This document shows positions 34,497 through 45,933 of a DNA stretch of 64,000 bases, in pieces. The DNA is from Cyathus striatus (taxonomy: Eukaryota > Basidiomycota > Agaricomycetes > Agaricales > Nidulariaceae), in assembly GCA_025738555.1 (NCBI GenBank), contig JAOVFP010000004.1, forward strand, positions 2,294,001-2,358,000, in the 5' to 3' direction. The position numbers and the translations under genes were made by a program. The notes beneath the pieces are model-generated. The model worked only from the letters and a program-made list of their open reading frames with translations. It was not told the DNA's origin and ran no database searches. Position 1 is the first letter of the stretch, and every line of letters starts with the position of its first letter.

Positions 34497-34506
34497 GTAT
34501 TGAGTT

Positions 34507-34891
34507 GTGGCTGTCATTCTGATTGATCAGAACTGAGGAGCCTTGACAGCTTGAAATCAATCAAACAAGCTCAATGATTTATTTGTACTAAATTCAATGA
34601 GTATTCAATGGATTATTTACAAGCTCAATGAGAAATCATGAGTCCTGTTCATGTGTGAATCAATGAAAAAATCAATGAAAAATCAATGGAATGAAATCAA
34701 TGAACAACTCGAAATTAATAGGTACCCAACTACAGGATATACTAAACATTTGGATTGTTAACTACATGATTATACATACTACTATATCTACTAAGGCATA
34801 AGTCCTTTTCTAACTCCGCTTTACTCTATATTACACATACCTGGAGAGCGAAATCACTGTAGAACTCAATCAATTGAACTTAGTTAAAATT
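34507..34891 (+). repeat. left terminal inverted repeat of the 25-kb element
   Basis: Matches, reverse-complemented, 59413-59506 (outer 94 bp) and 57540-57840 (inner 300 bp). Shared landmarks: TTGAAATCAATCAAACAAGC, ATTTATTTGTACTAAATTCA, TAGGTACCCAACTACAGGAT and TACACATACCTGGAGAGCG. The identity looks above 90 percent. Confidence 0.92.
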
Positions 34892-35335
34892 GTATCTCAA
34901 TGCATAATTCAATGTAAAATTCAATCACTTGTACTTAGGCTAAAATTGTATTTCATGGCTGAAACCAATGCAGAAATCAATGACTTTGTACTTAGTTAAA
35001 ATTGTATTAAAATGCGGAATTCAATGCAGAAATCAATGACTTGTACTTAGTTAAAATTGTATTAAAATGCAGAAATCAATGTAGAATTCAATCGCTTGTA
35101 ACTTAGTTAAAATTGTAGTTAAATTCCTATTTGACTTTGTATTACCAGCCATGAAATACAAATTTAACTAAGTACAAAGTCATTGATTTCTGCATTGAAT
35201 GCTGCATTTTAATACAATTTTAACTAAGTACAAGTCATTGAATTCTGCATTGAATTCCGCATTTTAATACAATTTTAACTAAGTACAAGTCATTGATTTC
35301 TGCATTGAATTCCGCATTTTAATACAATAAAGAAA
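34840..35335. repeat. large palindrome of 55-62 bp tandem units
   Basis: Four copies of a unit containing ACTTGTACTTAGTTAAAATT and AATGCAGAAATCAATG run forward to about 35110. Three copies run in reverse complement from about 35150 to 35335, centred near 35135. It adjoins the left inverted repeat and ends at GGGCCGGCAAGCGGCATAGC. The whole could extrude as a cruciform. Confidence 0.88.
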
Positions 35336-35918
35336 TAGGGCCGGCAAGCGGCATAGCCCACTACCTGGTAAACATTTACTTAGATTGAGGAAGTTTGTAT
35401 TGAATTTATTAATTATAAAAGAATGTAGACAGCAGGAAGAGTAGTATTTATTTGTTGAGTGATTACATTTAAGATTCAGAAACTGTAGAAAATGTGTAAA
35501 TCTTCAAATTGAAGTTGATAGTTCTGAAACACAAACAGTCAGTTAAAGGATATGCAAAAGAAAAGGGGAAATGTACTCTGGACCACAGATTAATCAAAAA
35601 ACTGAATAAGTGTAGGAACCCAAAAAAAAAAGAGATTGTAACAATGAGCTAGAAACTGTAGGAATGAACTACGGACTGTAGGAATGAGTTTAAGAGTGCA
35701 TGAATCAGCAATATAGCTCGAAACCAAACCAAACTTACCAAACTGTGAAAGAATTGCTGTAAGACTCAATTTTCAACGAAGTTAATGTTCAGGTTGAAGT
35801 TTAACAGATCTCTAGTTTTCTGTATCGCTCAGCTACACTATCAATGAATGAGAATCAATTAATTTGCATATGATAGCAAAAGACAGGATTTTCAGAGATT
35901 GAAAAGTTATTATAAAAG

Positions 35919-36617
35919 TTAAAAGATATGCAAGTTGAGAACAGGAAGTTGATAAGTCTGAAATAGAAATTGCTAGTGAGATGAGAAGAAAAGATAAGAG
36001 GAAAATATACTCTGGTCTGTGAAGTGTTGTCAAGCCATTGGACAAGTGTAGCATCGATGAATACAATGGAGCCTTTGGCAAGATTAAAGTAAAGATCCTT
36101 AGTAGAGAGGTTTAATGAAGACAAGCCTTGAAAATGATAAAAAATGACATACATCAGCTAATGCAAAAGATGTGAAACGGATGTGAGAAACATTTCGATC
36201 AAACACTGGTTTCAATAAAACAGATGATATATTGGAAGCCTGTGATGTAAACATGAGTATGGAGATGGGTAAAACATAATGAAAATAAACCGGAAAGAGT
36301 GATAAAATTTTGGTGTCCAGTTCCTCAACATCTTGCAAAAAGGTGATTTGGTTTCTGAAGCAAGTTTGAATATCCTCTTCAGCGAGGTATGGACAACCGA
36401 TTGTGACAGCCAAGGAGAAATCATCATTACGAGTACAAGAAATGATTTCTCTGAAAAATGTCAATTGATGCCTATTCTCCTGTGCAGCTGATCTGTTGCA
36501 ATATGAAATCTTGGAAGAGTGAATGGTAGAAATCCAATTTCGGCCATAAACTAGTCCTCCCAGTGCAGGAGTTGAGGACATTTCTTGTTCAAGAGTCAGA
36601 ACAGTGAGCAAAGACAT
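35919..36617 (-). CDS. element-encoded small protein, paralog 1 (OB-fold-like C terminus)
   Basis: Four exons on the minus strand: 36617-36291, 36239-36153, 36097-36011, 35957-35919, giving 179 residues. Introns are 51, 55 and 53 bp and all phase 0. Starts MSLLTVLTLEQEM; conserved STPALGGLVYGRNW at about 16-29, then NQITFLQDVEELD, HIRFTSFALAD, KGSIVFIDATLVQWLD and the final TYQLPVLNLHIF. The pattern GS(I/V)V(F/L)I..L..W then YQLPVLNLHI is what an OB-fold ssDNA-binding strand pair looks like, an inference from pattern only. The three middle and last exons have the same lengths as paralog 2, so the two are recent duplicates. Likely serves the element's replication. Family name unknown. Confidence 0.7.
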
Positions 36618-37036
36618 ATTGAAGAAGAAAGGGAGTGAGATGTCATGAAGGAAGATTGGAAAAGTAATGGTGTAGTCATTTAATTGTTCCAATGCAAAAA
36701 TTTGAATTGAAGTGAGAAGAATATGAAAAAGACAAGAGTTGTGGTAATTTCGATCAGGATGAAATACAAAATTAGGGGTGGAAGCTGTAGACCTCTGTAT
36801 ATTCAATTGATCAAGAGTATTGAAGGGTCATATGAAATGTATTGATATAATTGAATGGATAATGTTCACATGGGAAATCACAAGGATATGGCAAATAAGT
36901 AATTAAAGGTTTGAATAGAATAGCTTTTAATTGAACGATCATATAGGTTAAGCATAGGCAGGCGAAAGTCATAGGTGAAGACATGAGTACCAAAAGTCAT
37001 TAAGAAACAATTAGTAGGCCTAAAAGTGTTACACTA

Positions 37037-37753
37037 CTAATCAAACTTGTACATGTTGTCGATTTGAAGTTCATAAGTCTAAACTCAAAAGAAATGTAAA
37101 GCCCACAAAGGAAAATCAAAGGAAAGACATACCCTGGACAAAACAGATGTATCAAGCCACTGGACAAGTTTAGCAGTAATGAAGACGGAAGTGTTGGGCA
37201 GCATATTCGAAAACATCTCCTTGAAAGGAAGGCATAATGAGGATGTGAAGATATTGAAATGATTTTAAAGGAGAAAACTAACATCAGCAAGTGAGAACGA
37301 AGAGAATTGAATGTGATAAACATTTGACACCGGATCAGGTTTGAAAAACACCGAGGAAACATTGTAAGACTACATAAGATATAAGTGATTGGAAAAAGAA
37401 GGAGAAAAGGCGCATACTGAAAAAGGGGTTAAGATATGACTATCATGTTCTTCAATTTCACATAAGAAATGTATTTGGTTGTCGAAGCAAGTATGAATAT
37501 AACTGTTAGCCTGTGAAGGACATGCCACTGTCACAGTGATGGAACCATCCAGTCTACGAGTGCAAGACAAAATTTCTCCAAAGAAAATCAACAGGTCTCC
37601 AACATTGTCATGCATTGCAGAGCTTTTTGAGTACATTATTTTTGAACCATGTTTGAAGGATTTGAAATTTTCGCCATAAACAATTGCTCCCAAAGCAGGT
37701 GTCAAGGACAAGTCTAATTCGTTTTCAAGTGATTGAAATGAGAAGAGAGACAT
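37037..37753 (-). CDS. element-encoded small protein, paralog 2 (OB-fold-like C terminus)
   Basis: Four exons: 37753-37418, 37369-37283, 37219-37133, 37078-37037, giving 183 residues. Introns of 48, 63 and 54 bp are all phase 0. Start chosen at MSLFSFQSLENEL to align with MSLLTV of paralog 1; an ATG four codons earlier is possible. Contains LTPALGAIVYGENFK, CFDNQIHFLCEIEE, HIQFSSFSLAD, NTSVFITAKLVQWLD and ends TYELQIDNMYKFD. Exon 2 and exon 3 are both exactly 87 bp, as in paralog 1. No stop or frameshift seen. It faces the plus-strand paralog 3 across an intergenic region with three tandem repeats. Confidence 0.7.
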
Positions 37754-37812
37754 GACAATGGACAATAGTAGAGATGGAATATATGAAGAAGAATATTATG
37801 ACGCTGGAGAAG

Positions 37813-38205
37813 ATATGAAGTAAATGTATTCAAACAATTGGAAAACAATGAAGAGTAGGAAAAGATATAATTGAATAGGTCACACAATGGAAAGTGATCA
37901 GTTGAAATCAGAATGGGGTATGAAAACATATCAGGGGAGAGGAGAGATATGAAGTAAATGTATTCAATTGGAAAACAATGGGGAGTAGGAAAAGATATAA
38001 TTGAATAGGTCACATGATGGAGAACGATCGGTTGGAACTGGAATGGGGTCGGAAAACATATCAGAGAAGAGAGAACATATGAAGTAAATGTATTCACACA
38101 ATTGGAAAACAATCGAGAGGAGGAAAAGATATAATTGAATATGTTACATGATCGATAGCGATCAGTTAAAACCAAGGTTGGGTAGGAGAACATATTGGAG
38201 AAGTG
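37813..38205. repeat. three tandem copies of about 130 bp in a divergent promoter region
   Basis: Copies start at about 37813, 37947 and 38079 with ATATGAAGTAAATGTATTCA and include AATTGGAAAACAAT, AGGAAAAGATATAATTGAAT and a GATCAGTTGAA or GATCGGTTGGA motif. They lie between the minus-strand paralog 2 (start 37753) and the plus-strand paralog 3 (start 38438). They may be promoter elements or binding sites of an element protein. Confidence 0.85.
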
Positions 38206-38437
38206 TTAGTAAGTAAATAATACGTGTTTACACAACTTAGTTAAGAATTGGAGGAAGTTGTAGTATTAAGTGATATAATAGTAAGGGATCACGGTGAGGA
38301 TGAATATAAAGTGAAATTGATTTAGTGAATTTCCATTTAACGAGTTTGAAATTAAATTTTGAAGTATAAAACCAGAGAGCAAGCAATGGGAAATGTGTGA
38401 AATCTTGCAACATCCAAAACTTTTTCACCCTTCCAAC

Positions 38438-39389
38438 ATGTCTTCCCAGACTCAGCACAACAGGATGGTTCAAGAGCTCTTACGATGTGATCCGAAGACT
38501 ACTGCTTGCCTTGGTTCTATTGATCATGGTGACAATTTGAAGCCAAGCGTTGTGAAGTCTCCACAACCTTACCAATGTAGCAAGACTGTGTTTCATTCTG
38601 TTGACAATGAAGCAGGAACAGAGACAGTTTATCTGTGGTTTGGGCAGATCACTGATGACATCCATGGTACGTACATTGGCGCGCGGGGCAATGTGATTGA
38701 TGATAATGTACTTGTAAGTTTTGTTGCAATTTGGCTAACCTTATTTAATCTGTTATGTTAGCCCATTGTGGACAAGTCAATTGTCAGAGACTTCATCATA
38801 TTGGAGAAACCAACAGGAGCTCCAGCCATGCTTGTTCAAGCATTCAAGAATCAGGTGGACACCATTGATGAAATTATAAAGAATGAGACCTTGAATATGA
38901 ACGATCCCGACATTGTGTATTGTATTGGCAGGAAGGATGGAGGAAAGTCGTTCAATTTGATAAGATTTGAATCTGAAGTAAAATACAAGGTGGGGATCGC
39001 TTTGAATATTATCGTTCATTAGTGATATCTCATATTGAATGAAGGATCCATTCAAATTTCAAGATTTTACTCCAGGTGCCTTGCCGTTAGGGTTCTTTGA
39101 ACCTGACGTCCAAGTTGATTACGATCCAGGAGAGATTCAGCTTTACAAAAACAAGATGGTCCATCTTCCTTACTATGATGAAAACAATATTCGGATTCAT
39201 CCTACCCAGATTTTCAATAAATTGTGGCCAGGTACCCTTGTCCTAATCAAATCATCAGTGACAATGTGGAGTCTGAACCCAAACAAAAAGGTATGATAGT
39301 ATCTATCATCAGAAATTTTGTGTTAAACAAGTGTTTTACTTCGACAGGTGTTTCAACTACCAATCAAATCATTGCACATTGTTGGATAA
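38438..39389 (+). CDS. element-encoded small protein, paralog 3
   Basis: Four exons: 38438-38713, 38762-38989, 39045-39290, 39348-39389, giving 263 residues. Introns of 48, 55 and 57 bp are all phase 0; the second uses GTGGGG as donor, a position confirmed by the homologous junction in paralog 4. Contains LGSIDHGDNLKP, ETVYLWFGQITDD, GARGNVIDDN, PIVDKSIVRDF, NQVDTIDEII, KSFNLIRFESEVKYK, PGTLVLIKSSVTMW and ends VFQLPIKSLHIVG, parallel to the ends of paralogs 1 and 2. Same gene family in longer form. The C-terminal strand pattern suggests an OB fold that binds single-stranded DNA. This is inference only. Confidence 0.75.
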
Positions 39390-40683
39390 GCAGTTGAATT
39401 TCGGAAATTCAGCAAGCTGACTCAATCTGTAACTTGGTTATATAATGTGTTTCAAAGTAGGAAAAGTTGAGCAGGTCATGAATCATATACAGTACATAAT
39501 TAGTTCTGTAGTTAGTTTTAAATATGGCCTGGAAAAGGCAAACTTCAGTGTTTATGTTTTATTTATTGAGTACTGTAAGTGTAGGCAAGATTAATTTCGC
39601 TACCCCTTCGGATACCCTGTAGCCGATTTGACAGCGTCAGAAAGCTGAATTTGGAAGTCGATCTCCTCAGTTTGTCCACGTATCATGACAACTCTTGTAA
39701 TGATGTTAATTATGACGATTTTTTGCGGAAGGCACTGTAGAGCAGGAAAAATGCCTGTGATACGAAACGTGATATCTCGCACATCTGAAGACGTTCCAAA
39801 TACGATTACGTAATCACGCATCATGCTGGAATGACGCGTCCATATGCGATCTGCTCGTCTCAACTTACCCTCCTCTCCCCGCACGCCCTGTCCCGCACTT
39901 TCCTCAAAATGTACATCTTCGTGTGCCGCTCCGACACCATACTCAGTCCTAGGGATCATTTCGACTTACCAAGACCTCCCTGCCGCTGCTCGCAGTCCAA
40001 ACCCTGAGTTTGGACATCAGAAACTGTACATGAACTCAACACTATTCCTTATAGTGGACTCCCCGAACTACCTCCAGTTTATTAGTCATGTTTCAGCTAA
40101 GTTACTCTATTTATTATTCATTTCTATCCGAGATCATCGCTCACTAGCGTCCCGGAGTGACCTACTCTTTTTCTGGTTTAGTTGTTTACATTCTGTATAC
40201 ATAATGCTGTATTTTCTGCAGCTTGGCTAATCAACTTTTACACGGTCTCATACTCGAAGTCTAAGTCTACGACACTGTGTCGACAGTCTCACCATTCACT
40301 TTCCCAGTTTAATGCTTACGCCATCGCTCATTTTCTCCAGAACTTCGTATTGAAGTTCTGCACTGAAATGAGTAGTGTTAACTAAAATGTTACCATGTTA
40401 CATAATACTATTTTCTGACCTTGGACAAGTAGCTGACCATGAGATGACGGATGTTCAACTACTACCATACACATCAAAGACTATGCTTGACTAGCTTGAC
40501 TACTCGTTTTTAGTGAGGGTCAATGTTGACAGATGTTGAGATAGGCAATCATATTGTGTTTGTTGACAGATGTTGATTCACGCTGTGCAAGACCAAAACA
40601 ATCGCGTCGCGTGTTCGTTGATTCCAACCACCGCGATCAGCCATCATTTCGTTAAGTATCATTCGCAGACTAGCATTGCAAGA
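39390..40683. other. intergenic region, no gene recognised
   Basis: GC rises between about 39600 and 40020 with several CpG sites and pyrimidine runs, suggesting a promoter or an inserted sequence. Short open frames (39600-39959 minus, 39844-40230 plus) show no protein character. It would hold the promoter of the gene starting at 40684. Confidence 0.45.
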
Positions 40684-43119
40684 ATGCCTGAAATTGTGGA
40701 AGGAAAAGCGCACTACTTAACGACTCTTTGGGGGCTGGAGTTATATGGAGCACAGCCATTCGATTTTAAAGTGCTGGGGTTATGGGCTGACCTGACAGCT
40801 GCAGAAGCAAAGGCAAAGAAAATCGAAACAAGTCTTGTGCAGAAGTTATCGCCTGTGTCGAAATTTAAGCGAGGTACAAACGGAATACAGACACCTTTAG
40901 TTGCAAAAGAACTTCAATTAACTGTTGGAAACCCGAATCCACTTCCGATTACTTCACTTAGGATTCAAGGTATACACCATGCTGTAAGGGGCATCGTGAT
41001 TGATTTAGGAGAACTTTGGCTGAAGGTAAGTTTTTATAATGTAGTAAATTCTGAAAAATATTCAATGTTTACTTGACAGATCTCTTACCTGACGCATACA
41101 TCGATCCAGATTTATTCTAGAAGACACTGGGAGACTGTGTTAAGAGTACACAGGGATGTAAGTAATGATTTGCAATACAATAACATATACTGATTACATG
41201 AATTACAGAGGCGAAAGTTTTCTGTTGGACTAGCGATTGAAAGTCAAAATTTCATATTGGCATTTGTTACTCTTGACTTGTTATTTCAGGTACGAGTATT
41301 AGAAAACGCAGAAGACATAATTTGAATTCTTAATGTATTGTTATAGCCGGTTTGGGCGAAGTCGAGGGAGGGTCTAGGGACTGAACTGCCCTATGTATAC
41401 TCAGAATATGATCGATTTCTTGAAGGTGTAGCAAGGTGGATTCAATTTCGCCATGACACGGCTTCCCGAGAGGAGTTGGCAAGCAATGTTGTACGGGATG
41501 CAAACACAGTGTGGGTTGGTGTAGGATCCTATACCATAAGTGAGATATTCTTCATCGCAGGTATGAAGAGTATTACACATTCTGAGTAATACATTACTAA
41601 CTGCTCAAGCGTAGGCATCCCACCATGCATTCAAGAATGTGAAGTATTTGATAACCCCTCAAGATCAGCCCGTTTATGCAAAGCGTACTGGGCTTATGTA
41701 GACCGGGCAGAGAGGAAACTTCCGCAAGTTTTATATTGAATTGTATAAATGTGTAAGACTAATGTAAATCATGTTGATTATAGTGGTATACTTCGTCCGG
41801 CATGGGATGAAGGCCTATTGGCGCCTACAACCCAGGAACGACTGTGGTATCCCAAGAACTTTCTTCGAATTTATGGAAAGGAAACTTTACATCTTCCTTC
41901 TCAAATAGTTGAACTGGCAAATTTGCACAATGTAAGTTAGTCCTCATAGATATATCATCAATTAATGATGTCAATGGCAAATTTTAGGGAAGGATAGAAG
42001 AACTCAATCAGATGCATAAAGATGTATGGTACCGTTTGGATTATGAAGACGAACTTTTTGATCCTTTCGGACCATCATACATATGGGAGGCCCTTAACAA
42101 TTCATCTAAAGTCCACCTTGGGCACCTTATATTTGGTCCAATCAGAAGGTGTGAAATACAAAAACTGTACAACTTACCGATATCAAACAGGAGTGATCCA
42201 TTGACTGAATTGTTTTGCAAGAAAGGTGAGTTGCATAGTTATTAATTTTTTTCTGTTTTACAAGTAACTACAGGACCTTTGGATGATATCCCAACGCACA
42301 TCGCCAATAATACTTCGAGTACTTTAGGGTTTTCAGATCTTAAAGATAAAACTGATCGCAGGACAATCAAACCGTTCACATATTCTTCAAGCAAAAGGGG
42401 TACCCTTTGGTCACTGATTAATGTGTATCCAGAAATTTCAAAAGCAGATATGAAGTAGGGTTATCATGTTATTCCCTTGTTAATTTTAATGAGTTGTTCT
42501 TTATTTTAGTGACACATCCAGTGCAGTTATCAAGAAACAATCTGCCAAAGCGAAATCATTCACTAGCAAGAGCACAGAGAATGGTGTTTCAATAGGACCT
42601 CTGGAGTACTCAGGTAGTGGAAGGGTGTATAAGGCTGGGAGACAAAGTTTGAGGTATTGTATATTGTTTGGTATGATTCAGTTGTGTGGTTGAACTGACA
42701 TTGAATATAGGTTGCCTGTTCGCAGCTACTTAAATGCCGAACTCAGGCCATCAGATGTTGAGAAAATTGCATGCAAGGAATGGAGAGCAAGATATAATGA
42801 CCAGGAGAGGAAGAAATTAGTAAGAAAAGCTGAAACTGAGGGTCGGAAAGTGACTTCTGTGGAATTAGAACACATAAAATTCCACAAGTTAACAAACTCC
42901 GCAAAATTCCAACACGATAAAAGAATAGAAGCTGCAGTTCAGGAGCACAAGCAGTTGTTTGGGGATAAGTATCCATCCCAGAGTTCTTCGCATATTTTGG
43001 AATCACCAGTGAAGAAGCAACGAATTAGTGCAGATAAGAGTGTAGTTATATCTGCTGGAAAGCAGATCAAGGAGAATATAGCTACTACTCGTAATCAACG
43101 TTACCAACTTCGTAAATAG
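40684..43119 (+). CDS. multi-exon element gene of unknown family
   Basis: About ten exons: 40684-41025, 41080-41157, 41209-41289, 41347-41560, 41615 to about 41727, about 41758-41931, 41988-42225, 42274-42454, 42510-42653, 42711-43119. Introns of about 48-57 bp have good borders and phases agree. Only the fifth junction is unclear: the frame meets TGA at 41737-41739, and candidate introns are 30, 60 or 99 bp, so a lesion is possible. Start is MPEIVEGKAHYL; an in-frame ATG at 40570 is possible. Strings include HYLTTLWGLELYG, IRGIVIDLGELW-like, WIQFRHDTASREELA, WKELWYPKN-like, HLGHLIFGPIRRCEIQKL. The C terminus is basic and Gln/Lys-rich with ACKEWRARYNDQERKK and a KKQRISADKS nuclear-signal-like stretch. 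I recognise no domain. Well-kept codons suggest it is needed by the 25-kb element. Confidence 0.6.
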
Positions 43120-43279
43120 TAAATAGTAGTGGACCTTTCTCGGTATCCATTATTCAATTTTACCTTCATATATCGAGCTGAAACAGCATTTTTAATAAAA
43201 TAACTTACGGTAAAGTGAGTGATAGCTTGAAATATGGGTTTCTAGACAAAATATGTAAGAGTAAATCGGAAGAAAGTCA

Positions 43280-43496
43280 TAAGGTGGACTGAAATGCGCT
43301 GTAAGGCTACTAAAGTACATCAACCAGGCGTGGGAAATGTGTGGGAAATATCATTGATCAAAACATTCGATGAAAAAACATAACTTCTAGGTCAATTTTC
43401 GAGCATACTATTGATATTAGACTGTTTAAATACATGTGGTTATACATTAGAACGAGGATGTGCAGTGAAAATGCAGAAAATATAAGAAATACTGTA
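43280..43496. repeat. partial copy of the neighbouring element's inverted-repeat module
   Basis: GGTGGACTGAAATGCGCTGT through AAAACATAACTTCTAGGTC and CATTAGAACGAGGATGTGCA parallels 44630-44820 in direct orientation. A further diverged copy lies at about 44125-44330. So four versions of one 200-bp module sit within 1.6 kb. Confidence 0.75.
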
Positions 43497-44877
43497 GTTC
43501 GGTTGCCGTAGGGAAGGGGGTGCCGTAGTCTACAAGTTTTCTCCAATTTTCCACAATTTCACTGTATATTTTTGTTCTAATGTATAAATAAATGTCTCTT
43601 AATGTTATAATAACGACGACATAGTCCTAAATCGATCTGGAAGCTATGTTTTTTCACGGAATGTTATGTTCAACGGTATTTCCCACGCTTTTCCCGCGCT
43701 TCGCTGAAGTGCTTTACAGCAATCATACAACGCCTTCAGTCCACCTTTAGAATTTCGTCAGCCTTGCTCTCTTGTACTCTTCTTCATGTATATAATATTG
43801 ATACATATATAATTTAGTTATGTCCAGACACCCAAATGTCATACCAGTATTCACATGCACGTTAAGTTGCTTCATTAAATATGTTATTTCAGCTTAAACA
43901 ACTATGAAGAAAAAAATGAATGGCACTAATTAGGTTAAAATTTATATTCCAGATCGAATTCAGGCCATATAGTTGTAATAATTAGTTCATATACTCAGCA
44001 TATACATTATCACACATGTTTAAGAGCTCAAAGAAATGATGGAGAGAAAGATAAAGTTTAAAGACAAAATCAACTTAATCCATATAAGAGTTACACCAAT
44101 TGCTCGAAGTATTTTAAATACACTGTACTAGAAGCTTGGGTGGCTGAACAATGAACAAGGTAGTGCTGTAAAGTATTTCTATTGAGCGTGGGAAATACTG
44201 TATAACAAAACACATTGTGAAATAACATAGCTTCTGTGTCGATTTAAGATTGCTATTATTGCGATTAAATACGGAGACATTTATAATGATATCACATATG
44301 CATAATGAGTATGTCTCTCAGCTTTTCTGTATGAAATAATCTAAGGCACCTCAACGCTTTCACCCTCCGACCAGATACACTCAACGCTCGTTTGTCAGAC
44401 ATTTAAAACAACAGTTCAGGTACTCAGATATGCATTTGTGAAACATATGTATACACCATGCCTGCACTACTCATATTATCCTCTCCATTCATTATTCAAT
44501 TTTAATCTCATAGTTCTTCTAGCTGAAACAACACATTTAATATTGGGTGTCTGGACATAGATAGATTATATATCAATATTATATATATGAAGGCGAGTAC
44601 AAGAGAGCAAGTCTGACGAAATTCTAAGGGTGGACTGAAGGCGTTGTATGATTGCTGTAAAGCACTTCAGCGAAGCACGGGAAAAGCGTGGGAAATACCG
44701 TTGAACATAACATTCCGTGAAAAAACATAGCTTCCAGATCGATTTAGGACTATGTCGTCGTTATTATAACATATAGAAGCATTTATTTATATGTTAGAAC
44801 AAAAATATACAGTGAGATTGTGGAAAATAGAAGATAGCTTGTAGACTACGGCACGCCCTTTCCTACGGCAACCGAAC
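43497..44877. mobile_element. TA-flanked transposon with about 330-bp inverted repeats
   Basis: Ends GTTCGGTTGCCGTAGG and its reverse complement CCTACGGCAACCGAAC, bounded by TA on both sides (43495-43496 and 44878-44879), the Tc1/mariner type of duplication. The arms (43497-43835 and 44545-44877) are about 93 percent identical by eye and keep their CpG sites, so it is young. The 700-bp interior has no transposase and contains another diverged copy of the arm module. Non-autonomous. Confidence 0.8.
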
Positions 44878-45929
44878 TAGAGTACGGCGATTAGTTTCCC
44901 ATTTGGAGCGGCATACGGTGGACGGTACTATGACGTATGACGCTCCAACTATAAATAAATTCACCGTACTAAAACCTATGCCGTATTTCGGTTCGCCATG
45001 CTTAGGTGTTGCCGTAAACTAAGAATTGGTTTGTTTCTCACTATTTTAAAGATAAAACTATTCTACTTTTTATGCTATATACCCATATACTATAAATCCG
45101 CACATATGTTAGAGAAAAGGATCAATTTGATGACTTTTTGCAGCCTCGGAAATTTCCGAATTAATTCTCACACTCTCCAGACTGTACAGCGTCGCGTGCA
45201 TTTGACCTCGTTCGGCTGTATTTACTTTTAAGCATTATAATTTAGAGTCTCAAATCATAGTTTTATATTATATTAGTAGATAATTGACACTACGTAAGAG
45301 CTTTTAAATGGTAGTTAAAATGTTAGAATTTATTTTCGGTACACTCATTCAAGTGTGTCCATGTTCAGAGCAACAGTGCACCGCTGATGACAGAAAAAAA
45401 ACATAATTTGATCTGGTTATCTGAATAAACATGGCATTGTCACACTGAATAAACAAGAGCTATGTCCATAGTATATTTGCACCCAGGTGTGTAGTTCTCT
45501 ATCATTTTTTATTGATTTCAAACTGATAACATTGATACACTGTAGGTTCATTACTCGCTGTCTAGTTCCACATCCTGGACAGTTGAGCATGAAGGGTTCA
45601 ACTACTAAGCCTTCTACAATTTTATAGTAGATTACCTTGAGAACACATCTACAGTGCGAGAGAAGCTTCATGTACAAGCCCTTATGGCTTGGTGGAATCG
45701 GTATGCACACTTCTATTCAACTATTTTAACCGTGTATGTTTTGCTAAATTCTTCCTGTTGTAGCCAAATCTTTCCCCGTTCGTCTTTCACCATTGCCCCT
45801 TTGAACATGATGTCCACATCTTTAGACATGCTTTGTGTGCAGAGGGACTGCCATGAGCGTGCACAGATAACTGCTTCTCATGCTGGCCTGGGACAACTAT
45901 ATTTTATGTGTAAATATATTCTACTACTG
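44878..45929. other. repeat debris within the 25-kb element
   Basis: Contains short words shared with the neighbouring element (CCGTA, GGTTCGCC) and, at 45110-45240, a single diverged copy of the module that forms the inverted repeat at 45934/46711 (GACTTTTTGCAGCCTCGGAAA, CCTCGTTCGGCTGTA). No gene seen. Confidence 0.5.
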
Positions 45930-45933
45930 CACG

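Noticed and set aside
37714..38193. 159-codon minus-strand frame with repeated SSLFSNCLNTFTSY units
   Set aside because: It is the 130-bp intergenic tandem repeat read through by chance; it overlaps the better supported start of paralog 2.
39600..39959. 119-codon minus-strand frame
   Set aside because: No recognisable motif, no intron signals, and no homology to neighbouring genes; probably chance in a GC-richer spacer.
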